A DNA stretch of 64,000 nt from CAYWWY01 sp964462525 (lineage in GTDB: Bacteria; Thermotogota; Thermotogae; MWEM01), in NCBI GenBank assembly GCA_964462525.1, contig CAYWWY010000001.1, forward strand, positions 62,001-126,000, in the 5' to 3' direction. The notes under the pieces are model-generated. The model had not been told where the DNA came from. It searched no databases and worked only from the letters and a program-made list of their open reading frames with translations. This document shows positions 8,848 through 17,399 of the stretch, in pieces (position 1 is the first letter of the stretch; each line of letters starts with the position of its first letter). Position numbers and translations under genes: made by a program.

Positions 8848-10062
8848 TTACTCTCTGAGATCATTTGCATACGTATCAAAATACCCAGAAATAACTATGA
8901 TCGGAGTTCCTTTGTCTCCACTTCCAGAAACCAGATCACACAAGCTTCCGACCAGATTGCAAATCTTCCGAGGAGTCGTTCCTTGAGAGTTCATCTTTTC
9001 GTTTCTTGATTCTTTCTCCAAGATCATTTTTTTTATTTTCTGTTCCGTCTCATTCCGATCGAGACCTAGCAGTTGTGTATCTGCAATGTACTTTATTTTC
9101 AATTCATTGGGCATACCCTGTAAACCATCGGTACAATCAACACAAACCACGGGGTCAGCCAATTCCCAAATATTCGTATCGGGATCTTTATAGGCTCCGT
9201 CTCCATAGATCATCACTTCAACCCGCTGATTGATCAAACGGTAGAGTTGTTCTTGAATGGCTATCACATACCGTTGACCCTTTTCGTCTGTTTCACGAGG
9301 AAAGAGTTTTAGCTTATCCTCTCCAATTTTGTTCGATCCAAGAAGACCGTATTTTTCATTGTATCCTCCCGTTTTAGTTGGAGCATTGCATATATTCTTC
9401 AATCCGATCGCATTTGCGCCTTGATTCAATAGGGAACGGATGGTCTGATCAAAACTATGGATGTTGCAAGCGATGATATTTTGTGTATAATCGAGCATAT
9501 GAGAAGAGTTGTTTGAAAGAAAGAACTCATATGAACCCCTAGATTCTTCGATGATGGTCTGATAATAATCAATATAATCAATACCCGTACATGGATGCAG
9601 AAAGGCTCCAGAGAGCCTATGATATTCGGATTGCGAGATTTTGTCCGCGTATGGATTGATCCTGTTGTTTGCGATAGTATTCACGTCAATCAGCGGGTTT
9701 CCTACTTCATCATTCGGATAGCCAAATTGCACGAATACTTCTGTGGTAGCTCTGCTGATTGCTCGAAGGATGTTTGAAAAGCGGTTCCTACTCAAAATCG
9801 GGAAAAGAACACCCAAAGGAGCGCGATCAAACCGCTGTTGGATTTCTTCCGAGATTTCGTCTGTAGTAACAAAATTGCTTTGTCCTCTGGCAATCAATGA
9901 TTCGGTTATCCCAATAATGTCTCCTTTTTTCAGAGAGAGATGGTTTTGATCCATAGCTTTCATAATGGAATCCACGACGAACTCAACCAAAGGATCACCT
10001 GGTTTAACTATGGGAGTACGAATCGAATAAATTTTTGTTCCGATCAAGCTTCTTTTTCTCAT
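8848..10062 (-). CDS. CofE-like (F420-0:glutamyl ligase family) protein
   Basis: A 404-residue soluble protein that I relate to the coenzyme F420-0:gamma-glutamyl ligase (CofE) superfamily. The N-terminal KPGDPL...LKKGDIIGITESLIARGQ segment (about 20-60) resembles the start of that fold, and a later acidic stretch (IYGDGAYKDPDTNIWELADP, about 283-302) is a likely metal/nucleotide site. It is much longer than archaeal CofE (about 250). No other F420 biosynthesis or F420-dependent gene is in the window, so the acceptor is probably something else. ATG start with an excellent CAGGAGG site. A single-gene unit divergent from the FAD oxidoreductase. Family assignment is moderately sure, function is not. 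Confidence 0.6.
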   Translation of the reverse strand: MRKRSLIGTKIYSIRTPIVKPGDPLVEFVVDSIMKAMDQNHLSLKKGDIIGITESLIARGQSNFVTTDEISEEIQQRFDRAPLGVLFPILSRNRFSNILRAISRATTEVFVQFGYPNDEVGNPLIDVNTIANNRINPYADKISQSEYHRLSGAFLHPCTGIDYIDYYQTIIEESRGSYEFFLSNNSSHMLDYTQNIIACNIHSFDQTIRSLLNQGANAIGLKNICNAPTKTGGYNEKYGLLGSNKIGEDKLKLFPRETDEKGQRYVIAIQEQLYRLINQRVEVMIYGDGAYKDPDTNIWELADPVVCVDCTDGLQGMPNELKIKYIADTQLLGLDRNETEQKIKKMILEKESRNEKMNSQGTTPRKICNLVGSLCDLVSGSGDKGTPIIVISGYFDTYANDLRE

Positions 10063-10267
10063 ATTGCCTCCTGTTTAAGGATTCGTGGTAGCATTCGAAA
10101 TGCAAATTATGACCAAGATAAAAGTTTGAAAAGCTAGCAATCAAGGAAATCCATACATACATAAGGGTTAATCCGGTTCAATGATATCACATTCTTGATT
10201 GATCCGCAATCAGTTATTTCAGGTATTTCATGTTAAGCGATCCTGAGTAGATCGAAAGGTGGGTATC
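10063..10267. other. Intergenic region between divergent genes
   Basis: About 200 bases separating the CofE-like gene and the FAD oxidoreductase. Both promoters must lie here, but I see no convincing -35/-10 pair on either strand. A short tandem of four-base units (cata/taca) is near 10152-10162. Nothing else noted. Confidence 0.4.
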
Positions 10268-11548
10268 ATGGATGTCGTTGTTGTTGGCGGGGGAATAGCA
10301 GGGACTGTTTGTAGCATCTATTTGGCAAGGCGAGGCGTTTCAGTCTTGTTGATTGACAGAGGGTCTCAGATTGGAGGGTTGGCCACCTTGGGTCTGGTTA
10401 ATCCCTTTATGAGACATTGGGATGACAATGGTTCGTGTATCAAAGGGATTTTTCTTGAAATCTTGGAAGAACTGAATGGTATGGGTGGAATCATCCACAA
10501 TTGCTTTGATGCGCAACTTCTTCGGATTCTGTTGTACAGAATGCTTCAAAACGCTCATGTGCGAGTGCTTCTCAACACCCAAGTCTGTGATGTGCGCGTT
10601 TCAGACGAAAAACTGATTCACATTCAAACATGTCATGCTTTGGGATATCAACAAAAAATCTCGGGTGATTTTTTTGTAGATGCTACTGGAGACGGCGTTC
10701 TGAGTTTTTTATCGGGCGCTCATTATCATTGTGGAGATCCTCAGGGATTCAACCAAGCAACAACCACAATGTTTACAATGGGTGGGGTCGCATTTGATCG
10801 TGTACGAGAGCAGATCCGTGCTCAGCCGGATAATTACTTCCGATGGGTGAACCCTGATCAGCCGATCCTTTCGGTTGCTGGGTATTTTCGCGAGATTGAA
10901 CGCGCCAGTTCGGAGGGATTCAGTTTACCCCAAGATTATCTGTTTTTTGTGCAGCTTCCCGGTGTCGGAAGAATCACGGTGAATACAACTCATTATGGAG
11001 TGAAAACGACAGATATCTGGACAGTTAGTGAAGCAACCATGATCACCAATCTTCAAGCTTACGAAATACTTCGGTTTGTGAAACATCGGGTATTAGGTTT
11101 TGAAGATGCGTATTTAGAGAACTTGGCTCCGATGCTTGGGATACGAGATAGCCGGAGAATTGTAGGTTTCGATTGCTTCACAGGCAACGATGTCGTTCAT
11201 AATACGCGCCATCCACAGGGAGTCCTTCGAGGCGTCTATGGAATCGATGTTCATCGAAAAAAACCTGGAACAACAGAAGAAGAACGGATAACCATCCCTA
11301 AAAATACAGGCTACTATGAGATTCCTTTAGGGTCGATGATTGTTCAAGGGTTTCGCAACCTTGCAGTGATCGGGCGGTGTTTTTCTTCTGATTTCTTTGG
11401 GCAAAGCGCCGCACGGATTATGCCAACGTGCGCAGGAATGGGAGAAGCAATTGGCACAGCAATTTTTCTCGCGCTCCAGCAGTCTCTCACATTACCCGAT
11501 ATCCAAGGGAGCGCAGTTCGTAAGGAAATGGGTTGGTATTCAGAATAA
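10268..11548 (+). CDS. FAD-dependent oxidoreductase (FAD_oxidored family)
   Basis: A 426-residue flavoprotein. The N-terminal Rossmann motif VVVGGGIAGTVCSIYLARRG (residues 3-23) binds the FAD ADP moiety, followed by IGGLATLGLVNPFM. The C-terminal FAD-binding stretch (GQSAARIMPTCAGMGEAIGTA) is present. The DATGDG motif near residue 140 and the overall architecture match the FAD_oxidored (glucose-inhibited-division-like, COG0644/PF12831-type) group, whose substrates are mostly unknown. I prefer ATG 10268 to GTG 10259 because GAAAGGTGG lies six bases before it. The gene is followed after about 110 bases by the HAAS-repeat gene. No signal peptide or membrane segment. Confidence 0.82.
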   Translation: MDVVVVGGGIAGTVCSIYLARRGVSVLLIDRGSQIGGLATLGLVNPFMRHWDDNGSCIKGIFLEILEELNGMGGIIHNCFDAQLLRILLYRMLQNAHVRVLLNTQVCDVRVSDEKLIHIQTCHALGYQQKISGDFFVDATGDGVLSFLSGAHYHCGDPQGFNQATTTMFTMGGVAFDRVREQIRAQPDNYFRWVNPDQPILSVAGYFREIERASSEGFSLPQDYLFFVQLPGVGRITVNTTHYGVKTTDIWTVSEATMITNLQAYEILRFVKHRVLGFEDAYLENLAPMLGIRDSRRIVGFDCFTGNDVVHNTRHPQGVLRGVYGIDVHRKKPGTTEEERITIPKNTGYYEIPLGSMIVQGFRNLAVIGRCFSSDFFGQSAARIMPTCAGMGEAIGTAIFLALQQSLTLPDIQGSAVRKEMGWYSE

Positions 11549-11660
11549 TAACCACCAACCGGTTATCAATTGTTTCTCCCGGTTCTGTGATGCAATTCTT
11601 CTGGTCTTTGGTATCGGTTTGAGGATCATCCGATGATTCCGGTGAAAAGAGGTGTGGGCA

Positions 11661-12404
11661 ATGGATCACGAAAAACGATTTCATCGCTATGTTCGACGTG
11701 TATTGATTGAATTGCGTCTTCCAAAAGAGAATAAAGACGGAATTGCGCAAGAAGTTATGGAGCGATTGCAAATGAAGTACTTCGAAACAGGGGTAGAAGA
11801 TCCGTACCAGTTATTGGGTCGACCGAGAGTTGTTGCGAAAGAGTATCAAACTTCCTTTTCTCAGGGGAAGAAAAGCAGTGAGTCGGAGTATATTTCTTCG
11901 ATGACACTCTTCGGAATCCCTTTGATTCATATCAACCGCAACCCAAATGGTGTAGCTAAAGGAGTGGTGGCAATTGGTACCTATGCCTTAGGCTTTTTCT
12001 CGTTTGGAGCAGTCAGTGTCGGTGTAATTGCGATTGGATCGGTAAATCTAGGCGTTTTATTCGGCTTTGGCGGGTTAAGCCTATCATTGCTCCTTTCTGT
12101 TGGCGGAATTGCCATTTCTTTGATAGGTGCATTTGGCGGGGTCGCCGTTGCTTATGTTGCGTCTTTTGGTGGTGTAGCAATTGCGAAAGAAATGGCGATA
12201 GGAGGATTGGCCTATGCAGATGTGGCTTTCGGAGATCGCGCACACGGAGTTATAGCTATCTTTCAGACATGGGGAGAAGGAAAGACCTTGATTCCAATGA
12301 ACCGGCCATTTGTGGAAATCCAAAGAGCCATTGAGGTTCAAAAAGGGGATTGGATCCCATACTTAACTCAAATCCTGGAGTTTGTTTATCGCTTTCGTTG
12401 GTAA
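11661..12404 (+). CDS. HAAS-like domain protein with glycine-rich AIG repeats
   Basis: A 247-residue protein of unknown function. Residues about 5-60 are helical and end in LLGRPRVVAKEYQ, resembling the HAAS/DUF1700 N-terminal domain found in membrane proteins under PadR- or sigma-type control. Residues about 85-200 are a long run of short degenerate repeats rich in Gly, Ala and Ile (VVAIGTYALGFFSFG, VIAIGSVNLG, GGIAISLIGAFGG). The spacing suggests a repetitive beta structure or closely packed membrane hairpins. The C-terminal 45 residues are mixed. ATG 11661 is preferred over GTG 11652 because AGAGGTG is six to seven bases upstream. It precedes a GNAT gene by 60 bases. Confidence 0.6.
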   Translation: MDHEKRFHRYVRRVLIELRLPKENKDGIAQEVMERLQMKYFETGVEDPYQLLGRPRVVAKEYQTSFSQGKKSSESEYISSMTLFGIPLIHINRNPNGVAKGVVAIGTYALGFFSFGAVSVGVIAIGSVNLGVLFGFGGLSLSLLLSVGGIAISLIGAFGGVAVAYVASFGGVAIAKEMAIGGLAYADVAFGDRAHGVIAIFQTWGEGKTLIPMNRPFVEIQRAIEVQKGDWIPYLTQILEFVYRFRW

Positions 12405-12464
12405 GTTACCTTCAAAACAAACCTGGTTATTTGCTGGCTTGAGGGATACTTAGGAGGAAGTTAT

Positions 12465-12875
12465 ATGAAAGAAATCTTGTTTATCAAACAGAAAAAGATC
12501 GATCTCGATCAGATTCGCGCTCTGTACGAGGATGCTGGATGGTCTACATATACGCAGAATTTCGATTGTTTGGCGAAAGGAATTGATCAATCTCTTTTGA
12601 TAATAAGCGCGTGGCGTGGGGGAGAACTTGTTGGATTGGTTCGAGTTGTTGGCGATGGGTTCACGATTGTTTATATTCAGGATCTTTTGGTTCGAAAAAC
12701 GGAACAAAGGAAAAAAATTGGTACCCAATTGGCGCGGATGGTCCAAGAAGAGTTTTCTCATGTCCGACAGATGGTTTTAATCGCTGATGATTCGGGTCAA
12801 AATACCCAGTTCTATCGTTCGATCGGTTTCGTCCCTGTGGGTCAACATCGAATGACGGCTTTTATCCGCTCCTAA
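12465..12875 (+). CDS. GNAT family N-acetyltransferase
   Basis: A 136-residue single-domain GNAT protein. The fold is recognised from the central strand-turn (GGELVGLVRVVGDG), the strand IVYIQDLLV, the acetyl-CoA loop region (RKKIGTQLARMV, about 85-96) and the C-terminal NTQFYRSIGFVPVG typical of this family. Length is close to minimal. Start ATG with AGGAGG at good spacing. The substrate (amine, antibiotic, protein N-terminus or small molecule) is not predictable. Confidence 0.85.
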   Translation: MKEILFIKQKKIDLDQIRALYEDAGWSTYTQNFDCLAKGIDQSLLIISAWRGGELVGLVRVVGDGFTIVYIQDLLVRKTEQRKKIGTQLARMVQEEFSHVRQMVLIADDSGQNTQFYRSIGFVPVGQHRMTAFIRS

Positions 12876-12917
12876 ACACACAGATAAATCAGTGATGCCT
12901 TCATAGTGTTTGCTCAT
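12777..12917 (-). CDS. Possible 46-residue small protein or gene remnant
   Basis: On the minus strand an ATG at 12917 follows a full CAGGAGG site with seven-base spacing and opens a 46-codon frame (begins MSKHYEGITDLSVCLG). It ends antisense inside the 3' part of the GNAT gene. The translation start signal is too good to ignore, but the frame overlaps a real gene and no promoter is evident. It may be a truncated remnant of a gene once upstream, a small protein, or chance. I do not recognise the sequence. Confidence 0.25.
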   Translation of the reverse strand: MSKHYEGITDLSVCLGADKSRHSMLTHRDETDRTIELGILTRIISD

Positions 12918-13074
12918 CGTTTTCCTCCTGTGACCTCTGTATCAGTTTTCGAAAAACGGTTTGCTGATTCTTTTCCTTGAAAAAAGTGTTTTTGAGGATT
13001 TATGGTTTTTTCTGATTCATGTTATACTATCCACGAACCAATGAACATGCAAACCGATAAAGGGGGATCAGCAG

Positions 13075-13779
13075 TTGTCTGGGAATGTAGGAAGGAGTTC
13101 GCTCATCGACCGGATCATCGAAGAAAAAGGAGATTCTGCAATTCCTGATATGCTTGCAATAATGGTCCGATTTGCCGATGATCCCGAAGTATGCGAGATG
13201 GTTATGGAATACTTGCTCAAAATGGGTAGAAAGACGCTCGGGCCCATTCGTTTTATGCTGAACGAGTTTTCTCTTTCACAGACATGGAAGGATCCTGACT
13301 CAGAAGAGATTATTGAAGGGGATGAAAGACTCCGAAAATTACCTATGTTCTATCTTTCAGAGATCTTGGGCGAACTAGGAGAACCCAGAGACGTGCCTCT
13401 TTTATACAAACTGCTGGGACTATTGAATGAAGAGGCTGAGCAATTGTTTCTATATGAAGCGCTTGCTCGACTCGGTGCGGGGGAGGAACTCATTGACCTA
13501 TTGGGTTTTTTTGTCCAGGAAGATGAAAACAGAGCGAAGTTGTTGGATCATGCAGTGATGATCTTATCATACATCGATCATGAACGTTCATTTCGATTGC
13601 TTGCGGACGCTCTTTTTCATGAATGGCTTGAGCAAAATCATCGGGAACTGGTAATTCGAGCAATCCGCAATTTTCTTCAGCTTTTTCCCCAACAGTTTCA
13701 ACAATTAGCATTGCACTCCAAGAAAGACCGTATCATAGAGCTTATGGAACATCAACAGAAAGAAGATGAAGAAGGATGA
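13075..13779 (+). CDS. Helical (HEAT-like) protein of unknown function
   Basis: A 234-residue, acidic, all-helical protein. Paired helices with repeated patterns (IPDMLAIMVRFADDPEV, DVPLLYKLLGLLNEEAE, HAVMILSYIDHERSFRLL) suggest HEAT-type or similar repeats used for protein-protein contact. The start is TTG after AAGGGGGATC; a TATACT -10 box lies near 13023-13028, with a TTATGG -35 at 17 bases. It overlaps the start of the rRNA methyltransferase gene by four bases (ATGA) and so is translated with it. No signal peptide and no catalytic motif. Function unknown. Confidence 0.7.
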   Translation: MSGNVGRSSLIDRIIEEKGDSAIPDMLAIMVRFADDPEVCEMVMEYLLKMGRKTLGPIRFMLNEFSLSQTWKDPDSEEIIEGDERLRKLPMFYLSEILGELGEPRDVPLLYKLLGLLNEEAEQLFLYEALARLGAGEELIDLLGFFVQEDENRAKLLDHAVMILSYIDHERSFRLLADALFHEWLEQNHRELVIRAIRNFLQLFPQQFQQLALHSKKDRIIELMEHQQKEDEEG

Positions 13780-14951
13780 ACGAGCAGAGATTAACGAACG
13801 AGCGGGTTTTTATTGCCACGTGCGCCCTAGGAACAGAAAAACCAGTCGCTTATGAACTAAAAGCTCTTGGATTTCGAATTGCGGATCGAAATGATGGAAA
13901 AATTTCTTTCCATGCGGATGTTTCCGAAATCCCCAAAATGAATATTTGGTCACGCACCGCAGATCGATTCTTGCTTCAAATCGGGTCGTCGATCCAAGCC
14001 ACAACATTTGATGACTTATTCGCAGGGTTGTATAGCATTCCTTGGGAAGAATGGATCCCAAAAGATGGTAGGGTCATCGTAGCAAAAGCCAAAACAAAAG
14101 GCTCCAAACTGACCAGCATTCCTTCCATCCAATCAGTTTCCCAAAAAGCGATCATTACAAAGCTGCAAGATCATTACAAAATTGACCGCTTATCCGATAA
14201 TGGGCCACCCTTTCCCTTTTGGGTGTATCTCAACAACAATCAAGCAACAATTGCTCTAGATACTTCTGGAGAAGGACTGCACCGCAGAGGATATCGTTTG
14301 GTATCATTCAAAGCGCCCTTACGAGAAACCATCGCTTGTTCGCTCCTTGCCTTAAGCCGTTGGCAACCAAAAATTGCTTTTATTGATCCGTTTTGTGGCG
14401 GAGGAACGATTCCCATCGAAGCCGCTATGATCGCTATGAATATCGCGCCAGGCATTCGTAGGGAATTTGTCTCTGAACGCTGGCCATTTCTATCAACAGC
14501 CATTTGGCGAGAAGAACGCAGAATTGCGCGGAGCAAAATTACCCTTCGTAACGAAGCAATTCGGATTATGGGCAGCGATACCGATGGTGCAGCGCTTGAT
14601 ATCGCGAAAGAAAACGCCAGAAGGGCGGGAGTGGTTGATATTATTCAATGGAAGAAGATTCCCATGGAACAGGTGCGATCTGAGTGGGAATATGGGTACA
14701 TTCTGAGCAATCCTCCTTATGGGGAACGATTAACCACACCCGACCATGTTCAAAAGTTGATTATGCAAATGAGGCACTTTCCGAAACACCTACCTACATG
14801 GTCTTTCTTTTTTTTGTCTCCAGAAGAGAAATTTCCTGTTCTTTTTCAGAAAACTGCAGCAAAAATGTACCCCATCCAGAACAGTACCGTCTCTGCCCGA
14901 TTCTTTGCTTTTTGGGGTCCAAAACCGAAGAAAACAAGAGAAAGAGGGTAA
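13776..14951 (+). CDS. THUMP-domain class I rRNA methyltransferase (RlmL/YpsC type)
   Basis: A 391-residue SAM-dependent RNA methyltransferase. An N-terminal ferredoxin-like/THUMP module (about 1-165) is followed by the RlmKL-type Rossmann methyltransferase: SAM loop DPFCGGGTIPIEAA (about 206-219), acidic GSDTDGAALDIAKENA, and the N6-adenine/N2-guanine catalytic motif NPPYGER (about 310-316). By homology it makes m2G in 23S rRNA (E. coli m2G2445), but the exact target in this organism is inference. The start overlaps the stop of the helical-protein gene; rdgB follows seven bases after its stop. Confidence 0.9.
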   Translation: MNEQRLTNERVFIATCALGTEKPVAYELKALGFRIADRNDGKISFHADVSEIPKMNIWSRTADRFLLQIGSSIQATTFDDLFAGLYSIPWEEWIPKDGRVIVAKAKTKGSKLTSIPSIQSVSQKAIITKLQDHYKIDRLSDNGPPFPFWVYLNNNQATIALDTSGEGLHRRGYRLVSFKAPLRETIACSLLALSRWQPKIAFIDPFCGGGTIPIEAAMIAMNIAPGIRREFVSERWPFLSTAIWREERRIARSKITLRNEAIRIMGSDTDGAALDIAKENARRAGVVDIIQWKKIPMEQVRSEWEYGYILSNPPYGERLTTPDHVQKLIMQMRHFPKHLPTWSFFFLSPEEKFPVLFQKTAAKMYPIQNSTVSARFFAFWGPKPKKTRERG

Positions 14952-14957
14952 AAGAAA

Positions 14958-15560
14958 GTGTTTCTTCTCGCCACAACCAACCAAAACAAAATTGAAGAAA
15001 TTAGAAAAATCCTCCCGAATTTCCCATTTGAAGGTGTATCAAAGTTTCTCAATGAATGGTACGTCGAGGAAACAGGAAGCACATTCGAAGAAAATGCAAT
15101 ACTCAAAGCCGAAAAGGCGGCAGTATATTTTGGTATGATCGCAATCGCGGATGATTCTGGCTTGGAAGTTAAAGCATTGGATTCTTTTCCGGGAGTCCAA
15201 TCCGCTCGATTCATGATCAATGCTTTATATGAAGAGAAAATGCGTTATATTCTTGACCGGATGGTTCCGTATCAATCTCTGGAGGAAAGAGCAGCGCGAT
15301 TTCGAACTGTAGTGGCCTTTTTTGATCCCTTACGAAATCGAAAGCAATGCTTTGAAGGAATCGTGGAAGGTTCTCTGTCCTTCTCCATTAAAGGGAACCG
15401 CGGGTTTGGTTATGATCCGATTTTTATCCCGAACGGGTTTGAAAATACCTTTGGCGAGCTACCCGAAGAAATAAAAAACTCGTTTAGCCATCGCGCTCGA
15501 GCATTCAAAAAACTGCGTTCTTGGATGAATGAAACCAAATATTTGGATTGGATGGCATAA
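14958..15560 (+). CDS. rdgB: XTP/dITP diphosphatase (RdgB/HAM1 family)
   Basis: A 200-residue house-cleaning nucleotide diphosphatase that hydrolyses ITP, dITP and XTP to the monophosphate, keeping deaminated purines out of nucleic acids. Family motifs are all present: TTNQNKIEE at the N-terminus (substrate phosphate contact), ADDSGLEV (64-71, catalytic Asp), FPGVQSARF, GNRGFGYDPIF, and SHRARA near the C-terminus. GTG start with AGAGGG upstream. Last gene of the operon with the helical protein and the rRNA methyltransferase; convergent with the PEGA-protein gene only 15 bases away. Confidence 0.95.
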   Translation: MFLLATTNQNKIEEIRKILPNFPFEGVSKFLNEWYVEETGSTFEENAILKAEKAAVYFGMIAIADDSGLEVKALDSFPGVQSARFMINALYEEKMRYILDRMVPYQSLEERAARFRTVVAFFDPLRNRKQCFEGIVEGSLSFSIKGNRGFGYDPIFIPNGFENTFGELPEEIKNSFSHRARAFKKLRSWMNETKYLDWMA

Positions 15561-15575
15561 TTGGAACCGGTGGCT

Positions 15576-17399
15576 TTACGGACCAAAGAAAACTTGAACC
15601 TTCGATGGGAAAAGCACACCCACTTTCTCATCTATTCGATAAAACGCAATGGGGTTTTCTTCGAAGACCCGGAATAGGAGTCCATCCAACCATAAACGAT
15701 CGTTATCCAATCGATCAGGAAAAGTAGGGGGGGAAGGCGCTTGGGATAGCGCCAAACGTCGGTGAGATAGATATATTTCTGCCATCAATTGGGTTCGGGG
15801 GAAATAGAGAGATAATCGGTTTGGGTCGTCTTGATCTGTTGGAACTAGATAAAACCGATCATTTCCTGGTATTCTTTGTCGGAGGATTTCGGAATAGCCA
15901 GTTCGGATATCCACAATAACCAACTCGGAAAAACTCGTTAATATGAACGCAATATTACCTAGATGCTCATATGCGATAGGCACATAGTCAACTTTTCTTT
16001 CCCACATGAGCAAATGGTCATTCGGATGAAAAGCGCGGACTATTCCATCTGAAGTGTGAACGATCAAACCGTTTGGGCTTTCATATGCTGCGCAAATCGG
16101 AAACGAAAAATCCCATTGTTTTTGAAACGCAAAGTCAAACAGGGATTGTTTCAGCACCCATCCGCCCCGCCATCCGCGCAAAAATCCTTCGCTCCAGATA
16201 AAGCTTGGTTGAGAATCATCAGAAGAATAGAAAAAGGTCTGAGCCTGTGTTGAAACTATTGTCCAGTCCTCATAGAGCGCGATCTGTGTAAAAACGGAAG
16301 GAAGATGATATTCTGAGGAAAGCGCCCCGGGGATCCCTTTCATCTGAATTGAGCATCTAGTTTCTGCCCCGGATTCAATAACCGCATTAATTTCTTGATC
16401 CTGAAACCCCTCTGCTTTTGCGATCAGGGTATACTCTCCTGGAACCAATGACCATTCCCATATCCGTTGGGGTTCTTGAATAATGGGAAGTTCAGAAGGA
16501 GGTGGGTGGAAAGAAACTGTGACGGGAACTGATGATTCAATGACAAGAACACCCTGTTTTTCCGTTAAGTCATAAGATAGTAGAGTATCTTGATTAATAA
16601 GAATATAATGCCGTTGGTTTGCTATTTTCAATTGATGAACACCTTCCTCAAGTTCCGTATGAAAAGGAGTAGTACCTTTCTGATCGCCAATCGCAACAAT
16701 AACACCTGATGGGTTTGATTCGATCAGAACTTGATGAGTGAATGTTCTTGCTTGCTGAAGGTGTAGGATAGGCTGGAGAGGGAGCGGATAATTCATTCGC
16801 TCTCCTCCTCTTTTTTGGACAAGAAGGTGAGGACCGAAGTGCAGATAAATGCTGAAATGGGGTGTCCGTGATAGGATTTGGGATTCAGGCAAAAAGAATG
16901 GCTCTGGATTGGAAACAATGATAATCCGAGGTAAATTGTCAGACTGGGTTTGGGGAAACATAGCGTTCCATTGCTTTAAAAGCCATTGAGAGAGTTCATT
17001 AACGAAAAAGAGTTGATGGTGGTTATTAATGGAACCATCCCGGTAACGGACTACTACAGAAATCAGCTGGTTTTCCAAATACCGTACCTGAATGTGAATC
17101 AGATCACCTTTGGGGTCTTCTACTATACCGAATGCTTCGATACTCTCAAGCACATAGCGTTCCAGAAGAGAAGGACCATCATAGAAAATGTTCACCCGGG
17201 GTACTTGCGACCAGTCTGCTTCAATCGAAATGGACTGGTTCAGATATGTGTACCCAAAATCGGTTATGGAAATCCCATCTGCTGAAAGTTTGGAAACATC
17301 AGGTCGTACTGAAATAAGCACTACGGAGAACATTACCTGATTGGAGAAAACAAAAAGAAGCCATATGAAAGCAATCCAAAGCATTCTGGCTTGAATCAC
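15576..17399 (-). CDS. Secreted PEGA-domain protein with C-terminal propeller-like region
   Basis: A 607-residue exported protein. It has an N-terminal signal/anchor (hydrophobic to about residue 30). A PEGA domain lies near 225-270 (VLIESNPSGVIVAIG...GTTPF...GVHQLKI) and a second PEGA-like unit near 315-355 (VPGEYTLIAKAEGF). The C-terminal about 240 residues consist of short beta strands (FYSSDDSQPSFIWSEG, IVHTSDGIVRAFHPND, LVIVDIRTGYSEIL) like a PQQ/WD-type propeller. PEGA domains occur in surface-layer and envelope proteins. GTG start overlapping the mnhB stop by one base (ATG 17384 is an alternative). It is the last gene of the six-gene minus-strand operon; function unknown, probably envelope. 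Confidence 0.7.
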   Translation of the reverse strand: MIQARMLWIAFIWLLFVFSNQVMFSVVLISVRPDVSKLSADGISITDFGYTYLNQSISIEADWSQVPRVNIFYDGPSLLERYVLESIEAFGIVEDPKGDLIHIQVRYLENQLISVVVRYRDGSINNHHQLFFVNELSQWLLKQWNAMFPQTQSDNLPRIIIVSNPEPFFLPESQILSRTPHFSIYLHFGPHLLVQKRGGERMNYPLPLQPILHLQQARTFTHQVLIESNPSGVIVAIGDQKGTTPFHTELEEGVHQLKIANQRHYILINQDTLLSYDLTEKQGVLVIESSVPVTVSFHPPPSELPIIQEPQRIWEWSLVPGEYTLIAKAEGFQDQEINAVIESGAETRCSIQMKGIPGALSSEYHLPSVFTQIALYEDWTIVSTQAQTFFYSSDDSQPSFIWSEGFLRGWRGGWVLKQSLFDFAFQKQWDFSFPICAAYESPNGLIVHTSDGIVRAFHPNDHLLMWERKVDYVPIAYEHLGNIAFILTSFSELVIVDIRTGYSEILRQRIPGNDRFYLVPTDQDDPNRLSLYFPRTQLMAEIYLSHRRLALSQAPSPPTFPDRLDNDRLWLDGLLFRVFEENPIAFYRIDEKVGVLFPSKVQVFFGP

